A stretch of 64,000 nucleotides of DNA from Sulfurimonas hongkongensis (GTDB lineage: Bacteria > Campylobacterota > Campylobacteria > Campylobacterales > Sulfurimonadaceae): contig NZ_AUPZ01000002.1 in assembly GCF_000445475.1 (NCBI RefSeq), positions 124,001 through 188,000 of the forward strand. The letters run 5' to 3'. Shown here in pieces: positions 1 to 7,472 of this stretch. Position 1 is the stretch's first letter; each line of letters begins with the position of its first letter. Below the pieces are notes generated by a model. The model made no database searches and had not been told where the DNA came from. It saw nothing but the letters and a program-made list of their open reading frames with translations. The position numbers and the translations under genes are program-made.

Positions 1-995
1 AAAAGAGCAAAAAGCAAGACTAAACTTAGTATTGACTCACAAGATGGAATAACAAAAACTATGATAGTAACCCCTAATGCTCCGATGGTTGCAACTCCAC
101 TGTTGACATAGTATTTTGAAAAAGCTGCTGCAAGAAATGAACCGGCTATGATACCAAAACCTGCCATTGCCATAGCTCCTTGAACATAGATAGCGTTTGT
201 GATACCAAGTTCTCCCTTTGCAAACTCTCCAAAGATAGCAAGCACAACTTGAGAGATAGACCAAAATAGGCTAAGAGCTAGTATGGCGTCAAAGATCTCT
301 TTGTTTCTCTTAATAGTTTTAATATTTTTTTGAAGATACTCAGCTCTTATGTATCTCTTAAAGTTAAATTTTTTTTGGCTAGCTTCGACCATCATATTTG
401 GAAGATTTGAAGCCAAAAACCACTCAATAAGTGAGCCTAAGACCAAAAGCCAGCCAAGCGGAGCTATTGCCTTTAAGACATCCTCTTTTGTCTGAAAGTT
501 ATCAGCTAAAGAGATTTCAAACAAAACTGTATAAAAGATTATCCCGCTTAATATTGCTATGGTAGTAACTGCTTGGACTGCACCATTTCCTAGGCTTATA
601 AACTTCAAACCTACTAACTCTTTTATATATCCATACTTTGCAGGACTATAGATAGCACTTTGTAGAGCGAGCATAAAAGTCATAAAAAATGCACTATAAA
701 ACCAGCCTTGGTAGTAAAAGTATGTGATAAGGAGCGTAACAACAACTGCTAAAGCCGAGGAGTATTTCATAATAGCACTCTTAGCAAACCTATCGGCTAA
801 AAATCCAGATGGAGAGAAGAGTAAGATAAAAGGTAGAAGTATCAAAGCATTTACGATGGCAGTTAAGATAATCTGCAGCTCGCCATCATAAACTTTAAAA
901 ATAGTATTTTGTATAATTATTTTATGCCCTAAGTCTGTAAAAGCGTTTAAAAACACCACTATAAGGTAGTTTATAACTCCTACAATCTTAAACAT
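1..995 (-). CDS. MFS transporter, LplT/Aas-like (partial, C-terminus outside window)
   Basis: The reverse-strand frame is open from an ATG at 995 to the window edge, so only the N-terminal ~330 residues are visible. The protein is very hydrophobic, with many membrane segments. An early stretch (SPSGFLADRFAKS, then QSAIYSPAKYGYI) resembles the MFS domain of lysophospholipid transporter LplT and of bifunctional Aas proteins, where the transporter is fused to acyltransferase and AMP-ligase domains. Whether those domains follow cannot be seen. The start lies 12 bases after the stop of the DUF695-like gene, so the two are probably co-transcribed. By family, the role would be flipping lysophospholipids across the inner membrane; this is inferred from resemblance only, and a general MFS exporter is the alternative. 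Confidence 0.7.
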   Translation of the reverse strand, partial: MFKIVGVINYLIVVFLNAFTDLGHKIIIQNTIFKVYDGELQIILTAIVNALILLPFILLFSPSGFLADRFAKSAIMKYSSALAVVVTLLITYFYYQGWFYSAFFMTFMLALQSAIYSPAKYGYIKELVGLKFISLGNGAVQAVTTIAILSGIIFYTVLFEISLADNFQTKEDVLKAIAPLGWLLVLGSLIEWFLASNLPNMMVEASQKKFNFKRYIRAEYLQKNIKTIKRNKEIFDAILALSLFWSISQVVLAIFGEFAKGELGITNAIYVQGAMAMAGFGIIAGSFLAAAFSKYYVNSGVATIGALGVTIIVFVIPSCESILSLVLLFAL

Positions 996-1007
996 CTCTC
1001 TCAAAGG

Positions 1008-1718
1008 CTACTCTTTTCTTGCTAGAGTTGTACTCCAGCCCTCATAGTATCCGCCAAACTCTTTTGCTTTTTTGTAGAGTTCATCTACCACTTCACTAAT
1101 TTCCTTTTGAGTAGGTGCGTGAACTTTGATGAGCGCAATACCATTATCAAATTCATCGCTACTTATTTCATCTTTAAAACTTACGCCTTCAATATCTAGA
1201 TTTTGCAAAAATCTATCTTTTTGCGATGGAGTTTCAAATGAGAGGTAATGCTCCACATCTCTTTTAATACTCAAATCATCACCCTCTTCTTCGAGCATAA
1301 AGATGATTTTATCACTCTCAATATGACAAAATTCCAACTCGGTAGGATAGAGCTCTTTTTCATAAAAATTCCACTTTGTATCTCTTACAACATTGCTTTC
1401 ATAGACATACGAAGATGGAGTAAGTATCTTTGAAGTGATAGCATCTAATCTTTTAGAATCCATAGCATAGAAATAAAGTTCCGCCCAACCATCATAGAGT
1501 CTACTTCCTACAAAAACTGCTCTATCCTGATGTTCTAATGCGATAATTAAAGACTCTTTTGTCTCTAAAAACTCTTCGTATTTCTCATCAGCAGTTTTTT
1601 CTTGCTTTAAAAACACACTAAACAACCAAGGATTCATCTCTTTTACATCAAGTGCTTCAAGATTTGTCTCTATAATCATCTCACAAGAGTCTTGGACTCT
1701 CTTAAATATCTCTCTCAT
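1008..1718 (-). CDS. DUF695 / RraB-like two-domain protein
   Basis: This is a 236-residue soluble protein. The first ~135 residues, with an aromatic core (RLYDGWAELYFYA), look like a DUF695 domain. The last ~90 residues (from about EDFDNG-type sequence to GGYYEGWSTTL) look like the RraB/DUF1260 fold, named for the E. coli regulator of RNase E. This pair of domains often occurs fused in bacteria and its biochemical role is not established. There is no signal peptide or membrane segment. It sits just upstream of the LplT-like transporter on the same strand, with a 12-base gap between stop and start. A role in RNA turnover cannot be claimed from sequence alone. Confidence 0.65.
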   Translation of the reverse strand: MREIFKRVQDSCEMIIETNLEALDVKEMNPWLFSVFLKQEKTADEKYEEFLETKESLIIALEHQDRAVFVGSRLYDGWAELYFYAMDSKRLDAITSKILTPSSYVYESNVVRDTKWNFYEKELYPTELEFCHIESDKIIFMLEEEGDDLSIKRDVEHYLSFETPSQKDRFLQNLDIEGVSFKDEISSDEFDNGIALIKVHAPTQKEISEVVDELYKKAKEFGGYYEGWSTTLARKE

Positions 1719-1778
1719 TTAACTCTTTTATATTTTTATTGCATTATATCTTATATATCATAAAAGATATAAAGTCTC

Positions 1779-3449
1779 TTAGTCATATATCAGCGTCTCA
1801 TAAGCATCTTTAAAAACAATAGGATATGCAATTTTTGCAAACTTGAGTACACCTCTATACTCTTTAAGCTCTTGTTGATTTTGCTCTTTTGTTATAAAAT
1901 AAACTCCATTTACAACAGCTTCATGCTTTAGATGAGGATATCTTTTATACAAGAGACTTAAAAACTCTACACCATTTTTAAAGCCAGAGCCCTTAAAATT
2001 GTAATCTATAACTATTTTATTTGGTTTATTGCTTCCTAACCACGCTTCTAAAATCACATTTTTTGCAAAACAAAAAACACTCCAATTTTTAAAAGCATCA
2101 CCAATTGCCCCTTTAAAAAACTCAAGTGTTTTTAGCTCTGATGATATTACTACCAACTTCTGCATCTCATATGGCGTATAATCTCGTAACTCTTTGGTAG
2201 TCACCTTACCCTTAAAGTGTAGAAATGTAGAACTGCAAGGTATGATTTTTGGCATATTTTTCTTAAAAAACCTATGTATCTCACTTGAACTTTTAGCTCT
2301 TTTAAATATATAAAACTCAAGAGTTGAGCAGTAGTGCTTATTTAGAGCATAAGTTATCTTTAGGATTTTACTCAAGCGTTTTTTTAACTCAATTCCCAAA
2401 ACTTTTGAGAGGCTAACCGCTTTTATGCTTTTAAAAATCTCTCTATTTTTTAAAAAATGATATAAAAACTCTGAAAACTCCTCTATCTCTTTATGTTCAG
2501 ACATAAGTTTAAAAAGTCTATCATCTTTAAATTCACAATCTATCTTGATAAACTCTTCTATTATATACTCAAAATGTGGAGCGTAGAGTTTGTTATCTAT
2601 AGGAAAAAATTTCTTTACATGACTCGTTGACATTGATAGCGTATCAAAAGTGTGTGAGATGAGTGCAGTTATTATCTCCGATGGTCGTAAATCTGTAGAG
2701 TTAACATAATCTAACTCTTTTTTAAAACCATCTATAAGCCCTAGGCGACTCTTCTTTATATGAGAAGAATTTTCTTTACGCTTTAGTATGCACTTGATTC
2801 TTTTATGGCTTACTTTATGTTCAATCTGCGACTCAAAGAGGTATATACTAAGTATGGAGTAAAGCAGTTCAGGATACTCATTTTTTGTTATTTGTGCATT
2901 AGAAAATGATTCATCGATAATAGTGTCTAAGTTGTCTGTGACAGAGTCTATACCGATATCTCCAAAATATAAATAACACATTTTTTCTATAAACTCTTTT
3001 TTCTCAACTTGCTGTGTTTTTATCTTTTGGAGTTCTATGTTTTGGAGTGATTTTTGTTTTTGCAAAGCTTTAAATTTTTGAACAAAACTCTCATATCTAA
3101 ATGGTTTGTATATAATGCCCAAGATACTCTCTTGTATCTCGCTCTTTAGGATAAGTTGTGTACTTGAAGATGTTACAAAAACGACTTCAAGGTTAGAGAG
3201 TTTACCAGTATCTTTTAGTATCTCTATAAACTCATCACCATTTAAGTATGGCATGTTTATATCGGTTACTATAAGCTTTATATCATGAGCTCTCCCCATA
3301 ACTTCAAAAGCCTCCATCCCATCAGAGGCACTATAGATGGAGTCATCTCTAAAGTAGTATCCATCTATCTTATTTGTTAGAAGTGATCTTTTTATAATCT
3401 TGATAATCATAGGACTATCATCAACTATAAGCGCTGGAGTAACTCTCAT
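1779..3449 (-). CDS. response regulator with N-terminal receiver and degenerate C-terminal receiver-like domain
   Basis: The 556-residue protein begins with a canonical receiver domain: acidic pair D10-D11, phospho-acceptor D63 in VTDINMP, conserved S/T near 93 and K115 in YKPF. The middle ~300 residues are helical and lysine-rich, with no DNA-binding, GGDEF or HD-GYP motif that I can recognise. The last ~125 residues look like a second, divergent receiver fold, with an aspartate in IVIDYNF (about 482) and a lysine in the KIAYP segment near 539. No histidine kinase is adjacent. The gene ends 23 bases before the ribBA start codon region of the same strand and is probably transcribed separately. 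Output and partner are unknown. Confidence 0.75.
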   Translation of the reverse strand: MRVTPALIVDDSPMIIKIIKRSLLTNKIDGYYFRDDSIYSASDGMEAFEVMGRAHDIKLIVTDINMPYLNGDEFIEILKDTGKLSNLEVVFVTSSSTQLILKSEIQESILGIIYKPFRYESFVQKFKALQKQKSLQNIELQKIKTQQVEKKEFIEKMCYLYFGDIGIDSVTDNLDTIIDESFSNAQITKNEYPELLYSILSIYLFESQIEHKVSHKRIKCILKRKENSSHIKKSRLGLIDGFKKELDYVNSTDLRPSEIITALISHTFDTLSMSTSHVKKFFPIDNKLYAPHFEYIIEEFIKIDCEFKDDRLFKLMSEHKEIEEFSEFLYHFLKNREIFKSIKAVSLSKVLGIELKKRLSKILKITYALNKHYCSTLEFYIFKRAKSSSEIHRFFKKNMPKIIPCSSTFLHFKGKVTTKELRDYTPYEMQKLVVISSELKTLEFFKGAIGDAFKNWSVFCFAKNVILEAWLGSNKPNKIVIDYNFKGSGFKNGVEFLSLLYKRYPHLKHEAVVNGVYFITKEQNQQELKEYRGVLKFAKIAYPIVFKDAYETLIYD

Positions 3450-3472
3450 GGTTTATACCGCATTTAAAGTGC

Positions 3473-4501
3473 TTAGATATTTATAGTCTCATTAACTTCA
3501 AGCCCAAAGCCACTAAGTCCTACAAACTCAGCTTGTTTTAGTGAAGTTAAAAGATTCATCTTTGATACTCCTAGAGATTTTAGTATCTGTGCACCTGTTC
3601 CTATCTCTTTCATAGCAGCATTGTCTTGATGGTTAGTCTTGTTTATAAAGACTAAGACACCACTGTTTTTTTTGAGATAGTCTATTGAATTTATAAGGTT
3701 GTTATATTTTTTCTGATTTAGTAGAAGTTCAATATCAGGGACAACATTGTGGACTCTCACATTTGAGATCTCGGATGCAGAGTAAAAAACTATAGCAGTA
3801 TGTTCTATCTTGTCGTGATCTTCAAACTTGTGTTGTTTTACTTTGACACCAAAGAACTCAATCTCTTCTACACTTACTTCCTTTACAAGTCTCTCATTAG
3901 CTAGGCGATACTCAACTATATCAGAGATAAAAACTGTCTTTAGATTGTGTGCTTCTCCAAAAACATCTAAATCATCACGTCTCGCCATTGTTCCATCTTC
4001 TTTGATTATCTCACAAATCACTGCAGAATCATTCAGCCCAGCTAAACGGCACAAATCAACAGAACCCTCAGTATGTCCAGTTCTAACGAGCGTACCTCCA
4101 TCTTTAGCAATAAGTGGAAAAATATGACCTGGCTTTACTAACTCATCTGCATTTGAGATTGGGTTTGCAAGGATTTTAATTGTATCATCTCTCTCTTTCG
4201 CTGAGATACCAGTTAGTGCATCTCTTGCATCAACAGAGACTGTAAAAGCCGTCTCATAAGAGGATGTGTTTGAACTTACCATTGGGTTAAGTTCTAATCT
4301 TGAGGCTATAGGCTTACTAATAGCAACACAAATGAGTCCTCTTGCGTGTGTAGCCATAAAATTTACATGCTTAGGTGTAGAAAAAGCTGATGCATAAACT
4401 AAATCACCCTCATTTTCTCTATCTTCATCATCTATCATAATGACCATGTTGCCCTTTTTTATCTCATCTATCGCCTGAATTACTCTTTGTGTAGGTGTCA
4501 T
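3473..4501 (-). CDS. ribB: 3,4-dihydroxy-2-butanone-4-phosphate synthase with degenerate GTP cyclohydrolase II-like half
   Basis: RibB converts ribulose 5-phosphate to 3,4-dihydroxy-2-butanone 4-phosphate in riboflavin synthesis. The N-terminal ~200 residues carry the family signature DDEDRENEGD (about 24-33) and GHTEGSVDL (near 150). The C-terminal ~135 residues align in outline with GTP cyclohydrolase II (GTGAQILKSLGVSKMNLLT, then GLEV) but contain no cysteine at all, so the three-cysteine zinc site needed for GTP hydrolysis is missing. RibBA proteins with a dead cyclohydrolase half are typical of epsilonproteobacteria such as Helicobacter. A separate ribA is therefore expected elsewhere. 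The start ATG is followed by MTPTQRV and is unambiguous. Confidence 0.92.
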   Translation of the reverse strand: MTPTQRVIQAIDEIKKGNMVIMIDDEDRENEGDLVYASAFSTPKHVNFMATHARGLICVAISKPIASRLELNPMVSSNTSSYETAFTVSVDARDALTGISAKERDDTIKILANPISNADELVKPGHIFPLIAKDGGTLVRTGHTEGSVDLCRLAGLNDSAVICEIIKEDGTMARRDDLDVFGEAHNLKTVFISDIVEYRLANERLVKEVSVEEIEFFGVKVKQHKFEDHDKIEHTAIVFYSASEISNVRVHNVVPDIELLLNQKKYNNLINSIDYLKKNSGVLVFINKTNHQDNAAMKEIGTGAQILKSLGVSKMNLLTSLKQAEFVGLSGFGLEVNETINI

Positions 4502-4643
4502 TTACTCTTCTTTTTTAAAATATATTTTTAAGAATTATACACAAGATAGTTTAATCTCAACTATCATAAGAGATTTAGGTTTTATGAAAAAAAGACTAAT
4601 TATTCACAAAAAGTTAAGTTTTAAATATTTTTATTAAAATCAC

Positions 4644-4672
4644 TTGACAAAACCAACTCTTTTGCCTATAAT
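4644..4672 (+). promoter_or_regulatory. sigma-70 promoter for the tRNA array
   Basis: A perfect TTGACA at 4644-4649 and a perfect TATAAT at 4667-4672 are separated by 17 bases. The first tRNA begins about 39 bases after the -10 box. This is the best consensus promoter I can see in the window and suits a highly transcribed stable-RNA unit. Confidence 0.85.
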
Positions 4673-4710
4673 TTCGCTCCAACAAACATATTGGACTTGT
4701 TTGTTAACAC

Positions 4711-4787
<77 letters not shown>

Positions 4788-4807
4788 ATTCTTTCATTTT
4801 TTAATGT

Positions 4808-4882
4808 TGGGGTATCGCCAAGCGGTAAGGCCGTGGCTTTTGGTGCCACTATTCGGGGGTTCGAATCCCTCTACCCCATCCA
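4808..4882 (+). tRNA. tRNA-Gln (TTG), copy 1
   Basis: The 75-base cloverleaf has acceptor arms TGGGGTA/TACCCCA, anticodon loop TTTTGGT flanked by GTGGC/GCCAC, a T-arm GGTTCGAATCC, and an encoded CCA. It lies 20 bases after tRNA-fMet copy 1 and is probably processed from the same transcript. It is identical to the copy at 6621-6695. Confidence 0.95.
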
Positions 4883-4908
4883 CAACTCCCTATTTTTTAT
4901 AGGTGCAC

Positions 4909-4985
<77 letters not shown>

Positions 4986-5138
4986 ATCACATATACCTCG
5001 ATTAAAACCATCTTTTTTTACTATATTAAGATAGAGTTTAAATATACGAAATATTCCAAAGTATTTAAATCACTCAATAAATATTAACTATTTTTATGTT
5101 AGTCTCAATATGATGCTCTGGTTGTTTCATAAATTGGA

Positions 5139-5157
5139 TTGCGGGTCAAGCCCACAA
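5139..5157. repeat. dispersed palindromic repeat (TCAAG-loop type)
   Basis: The arms TTGCGGG and CCCACAA (one mismatch) surround a TCAAG loop, followed by TGACAAG. The same arm-TCAAG/CTTGA-arm-ATGAC pattern appears at 34508-34524 and 34657-34673, and a relative with an AAA loop appears at 58004-58020. It lies in the 283-base non-coding stretch between the tRNA array and proB; I see no gene there. Confidence 0.6.
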
Positions 5158-5268
5158 TGACAAGAGGGTTGATCAAAAAGTGATTCTCTTGTTTTGATTT
5201 AGGATCTAGTAAGAGACTTATACAGAGAATTTAACACCTAAAAGCAATTATTACAAAAGAGGGGAAAA

Positions 5269-6057
5269 ATGAAAAGAGTAGTTATCAAAGTTGGAAGCAG
5301 TGTTTTAACAGAAACAACAAATATAGCAGAAGAGAGGATGTTATGTCTTGTCTCTTTAATTACTGAAGCTAGAAAAAAATATGAAGTTATTTTAGTATCA
5401 TCTGGTGCTGTATCTGCTGGATATACGGCAGTTAAATTAAACAGAACTATACCTACAAGTAAAAAGGTTTTAGCTTCTGTCGGGCAATCTGTTTTGATGA
5501 GTTCTTATAAAAATATGTTTGATATTTATGATGTAACTATTTCTCAAATACTCTTGACAGAAGAAGATTTTGATTCAAAAGTACATACTAGAATTTTTCA
5601 AGATATTATCGATAGAACATTTAAACATGATATTTTACCTATTGTTAACGAAAATGATATTTCAACAACTCCAGATCAACTATTTGGGGACAATGATCAA
5701 TTATCTGCCCATGTTGCTTACTACACAGGAGCTGATATGCTTATAATACTGAGCGATATTGATGGTTATTACGATTCTAATCCCAAAGATAATCCTAAAG
5801 CAAAAATAAGAAAATTTGTAACTGAATTAAAAGAGGAAGAGTTAAATCAAGTGCATACTCCAAATTCTCAATTTGCTACAGGTGGAATTGTCACGAAGCT
5901 CAAAGCTGCCCAATACCTTATGGATAAAGGTAGAGAGATGTTTTTATGCAATGGCTATGATTTAACGTCCGCTAGAGAGTTTTTGATAGATGGTGTGCAC
6001 AACAAAGGCACTCTCTTTACTAGCAAGAGAGAAAAAAAGAATAAAAAACAAAATTAA
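5269..6057 (+). CDS. proB: glutamate 5-kinase (short form, no PUA domain)
   Basis: ProB phosphorylates glutamate to gamma-glutamyl phosphate, the first step of proline synthesis in the cytoplasm. The 262-residue protein is an amino-acid kinase fold with KVGSSVLTE at the N-terminus, SSGAVSAG near 45, NENDIS followed by FGDNDQLSA, ILSDIDGYY and GGIVTKLKAA. It ends without the C-terminal PUA domain of E. coli ProB, as in other epsilonproteobacteria. The ribosome-binding site GAGGGG lies about 6 bases before the ATG. proA is not adjacent. The gene is flanked by identical tRNA-Gln copies (4808 and 6621), which makes local duplication or insertion between them plausible. Confidence 0.93.
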   Translation: MKRVVIKVGSSVLTETTNIAEERMLCLVSLITEARKKYEVILVSSGAVSAGYTAVKLNRTIPTSKKVLASVGQSVLMSSYKNMFDIYDVTISQILLTEEDFDSKVHTRIFQDIIDRTFKHDILPIVNENDISTTPDQLFGDNDQLSAHVAYYTGADMLIILSDIDGYYDSNPKDNPKAKIRKFVTELKEEELNQVHTPNSQFATGGIVTKLKAAQYLMDKGREMFLCNGYDLTSAREFLIDGVHNKGTLFTSKREKKNKKQN

Positions 6058-6082
6058 TTTTTATTGAAATTTTCGGTTTTAG

Positions 6083-6355
6083 TTAAGTATCTAAAAGCGA
6101 AACCATCTGAGAGAGTAAGACTCCTATCTGTGCTTGGATAGCTGCCTTCTCGCTCTCTTTTGCATGAGAGAGTTTTGCTTCAAGGATTTTCAACTTCTTT
6201 TGTAGTTGAGCCATGATATCTTCATCTTCTTTTTCTTTATTATCTTCTTGTAGCATATTTTGATTGTTTGCATAGATTTTTTTCATATCCAACAAAGGAC
6301 TTTCTTTTTGAAAAGTCTCTAGTGTAGTTAAATTTTTATTAGTTTCTATTGCCAA
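6083..6355 (-). CDS. small coiled-coil protein of unknown function
   Basis: I do not recognise this 90-residue acidic protein. Residues ~40-75 (EDIMAQLQKKLKILEAKLSHAKES) are strongly predicted coiled coil, and there is no signal peptide or membrane segment. The longest reading uses a TTG at 6355 that overlaps the stop of a small upstream ORF (TTGGCAATAG), which suggests translational coupling. Without coupling, an internal ATG at MKKIYANN (about residue 24) is the next candidate start. The upstream ORF in the same direction is frameshifted. Confidence 0.5.
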   Translation of the reverse strand: MAIETNKNLTTLETFQKESPLLDMKKIYANNQNMLQEDNKEKEDEDIMAQLQKKLKILEAKLSHAKESEKAAIQAQIGVLLSQMVSLLDT

Positions 6356-6530
6356 GTCAATGTGGAAATGACTACAGCTTTGCCACTCTCAAAAAGAGCT
6401 ATACCACCCTTTCTCATCTCGCCTAAGAGCTCATTAGTCTCAGATTTCATACTAAAAGAAGTTTGAGTGTTTCTTAAAAAGATAGCTCTATTGATAGCTC
6501 TCCAATTCTAATATCAAGTGAAATTTCCAT
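6346..6530 (-). pseudogene. frameshifted small ORF upstream of the coiled-coil gene
   Basis: Reading from an ATG at 6530 gives MEISLDIRIGELSIELSF and then a stop in a run of five T (A5 on the plus strand at 6476-6480). Adding one T restores an open frame of about 61 codons that continues through SMKSETNELLGEMRKG and ends at TAG overlapping the TTG start of the next gene. This is either a one-base deletion in a homopolymer (real or a sequencing error) or, less likely, the true gene begins at the internal ATG of MKSETNELL. The product is not recognised. Confidence 0.4.
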
Positions 6531-6620
6531 TCAATCTAACTTGCCAATATTTAACCTTAATTACCCCGCACTTTTAGACAATTCTAAGTTTTGTATGATA
6601 GAATTTTGCCATTATTTTAT

Positions 6621-6695
6621 TGGGGTATCGCCAAGCGGTAAGGCCGTGGCTTTTGGTGCCACTATTCGGGGGTTCGAATCCCTCTACCCCATCCA
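6621..6695 (+). tRNA. tRNA-Gln (TTG), copy 2
   Basis: Identical over 75 bases to the tRNA at 4808-4882. Flanking sequence diverges within a few bases on both sides. A TATGAT box at 6594-6599, about 22 bases upstream, could be its -10 element; the -35 is poor. Confidence 0.95.
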
Positions 6696-6742
6696 CATAA
6701 ACGCACAAACTAAACAATCAAGAAATTATTTAAAGGCAAAAC

Positions 6743-6844
6743 ATGGAAGAGTTAGATGCAACGACTATTGTAGTTAGATCACTAGTCCTTGTTGTGATAC
6801 TAGTAATCTTTTTCTTTGTTCTAAAGAGTAAGAAAAAAGACTAA
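6743..6844 (+). CDS. 33-residue single-span membrane micro-protein
   Basis: An ATG with AAAGG about 7 bases upstream opens a 34-codon frame ending in TAA at 6842-6844. The product has an acidic N-terminus (MEELDATT), one strongly hydrophobic segment (about residues 13-27, LVLVVILVIFFFVL) and a positive tail (KSKKKD), giving a clear N-out/C-in topology by the positive-inside rule. It follows tRNA-Gln by 47 bases and ends 3 bases before the convergent HIT gene. Its size and shape resemble small respiratory-complex subunits such as CcoQ-type proteins, but I cannot assign it. Confidence 0.5.
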   Translation: MEELDATTIVVRSLVLVVILVIFFFVLKSKKKD

Positions 6845-6846
6845 AC

Positions 6847-7338
6847 TTATATATATTTTTTAGTTAGTTTTTTTATTTTTTTATAAATCTTCTTAAAGTC
6901 AGTTGAGTAAACTCTTGTGTTTGCTAGGGCTGTTATAAAGTTTGTATCCCTACTCCATCTAGGAACTAGATGCATATGAATATGCTCAGCTATCCCAGCT
7001 CCTGCACCTTTACCTAAGTTCATACCTATATTTACACCCTTCGCACCTAAGCCCTCTTTTAAAAGCCTAACGCCCTTTTGAGCCAAAAGACTCATATGTA
7101 GCCATGTTGCCTCATCTAGTTCTTCTAATTTATCTGTATGTTTGTGAGGGATTATCATAAAATGTCCTGGAGTGTAAGGATATATATTCATAACCATAAA
7201 GCAGTGTTCATCCCTGTAGAGAACATGCGACTTTTTATCCTCTTTTGCATGAGTGCTTATATGACAAAAAACGCAACCCTCTATCTTTTTACCAGCAATA
7301 TACTCATCTCTCCACGGCGCATATAAAATATTTTTCAT
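6847..7338 (-). CDS. HIT-family nucleotide hydrolase/phosphorylase
   Basis: HIT proteins hydrolyse or transfer nucleoside phosphates. This 163-residue member shows the histidine triad in EHIHMHLVPRW near residue 120, preceded by EGCVFCHIS (possible zinc ligands) and GHFMIIPHKH. The length and the extended N-terminus resemble the Ap4A phosphorylase-like branch more than the short Hint branch. The physiological substrate cannot be read from sequence. The gene converges on the micro-protein at 6743-6844. Confidence 0.85.
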   Translation of the reverse strand: MKNILYAPWRDEYIAGKKIEGCVFCHISTHAKEDKKSHVLYRDEHCFMVMNIYPYTPGHFMIIPHKHTDKLEELDEATWLHMSLLAQKGVRLLKEGLGAKGVNIGMNLGKGAGAGIAEHIHMHLVPRWSRDTNFITALANTRVYSTDFKKIYKKIKKLTKKYI

Positions 7339-7426
7339 CTTTGTCTCTTTTTTTTATTTTGTAGCTATAGTTTAGTCCATTACTCTATAAAAAGAGATAA
7401 TTTTGCTAAAGTTTATAGAACTTTCC

Positions 7427-7446
7427 GGAAGCGATGCTTCAGCTTC
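7427..7446. repeat. GGAAGC inverted repeat downstream of dctM
   Basis: GAAGC-GAT-GCTTC (7428-7440) forms a 5-bp hairpin, followed directly by AGCTTCGC. It lies in the 134-base gap between dctM and the HIT gene and could end dctM transcription. The GGAAGcGATG core resembles parts of the elements at 46019 and 52776. Confidence 0.35.
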
Positions 7447-7472
7447 GCACTGTGGAGCTTTAAAATCTAAAA

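Noticed and set aside
6541-6777. Open frame of 78 codons on the plus strand
   Set aside because: It runs straight through tRNA-Gln at 6621-6695 and has no protein-like character.
7138-7326. Plus-strand open frames within the HIT and TRAP genes
   Set aside because: They are antisense to strongly supported genes and lack ribosome-binding sites or recognisable domains.
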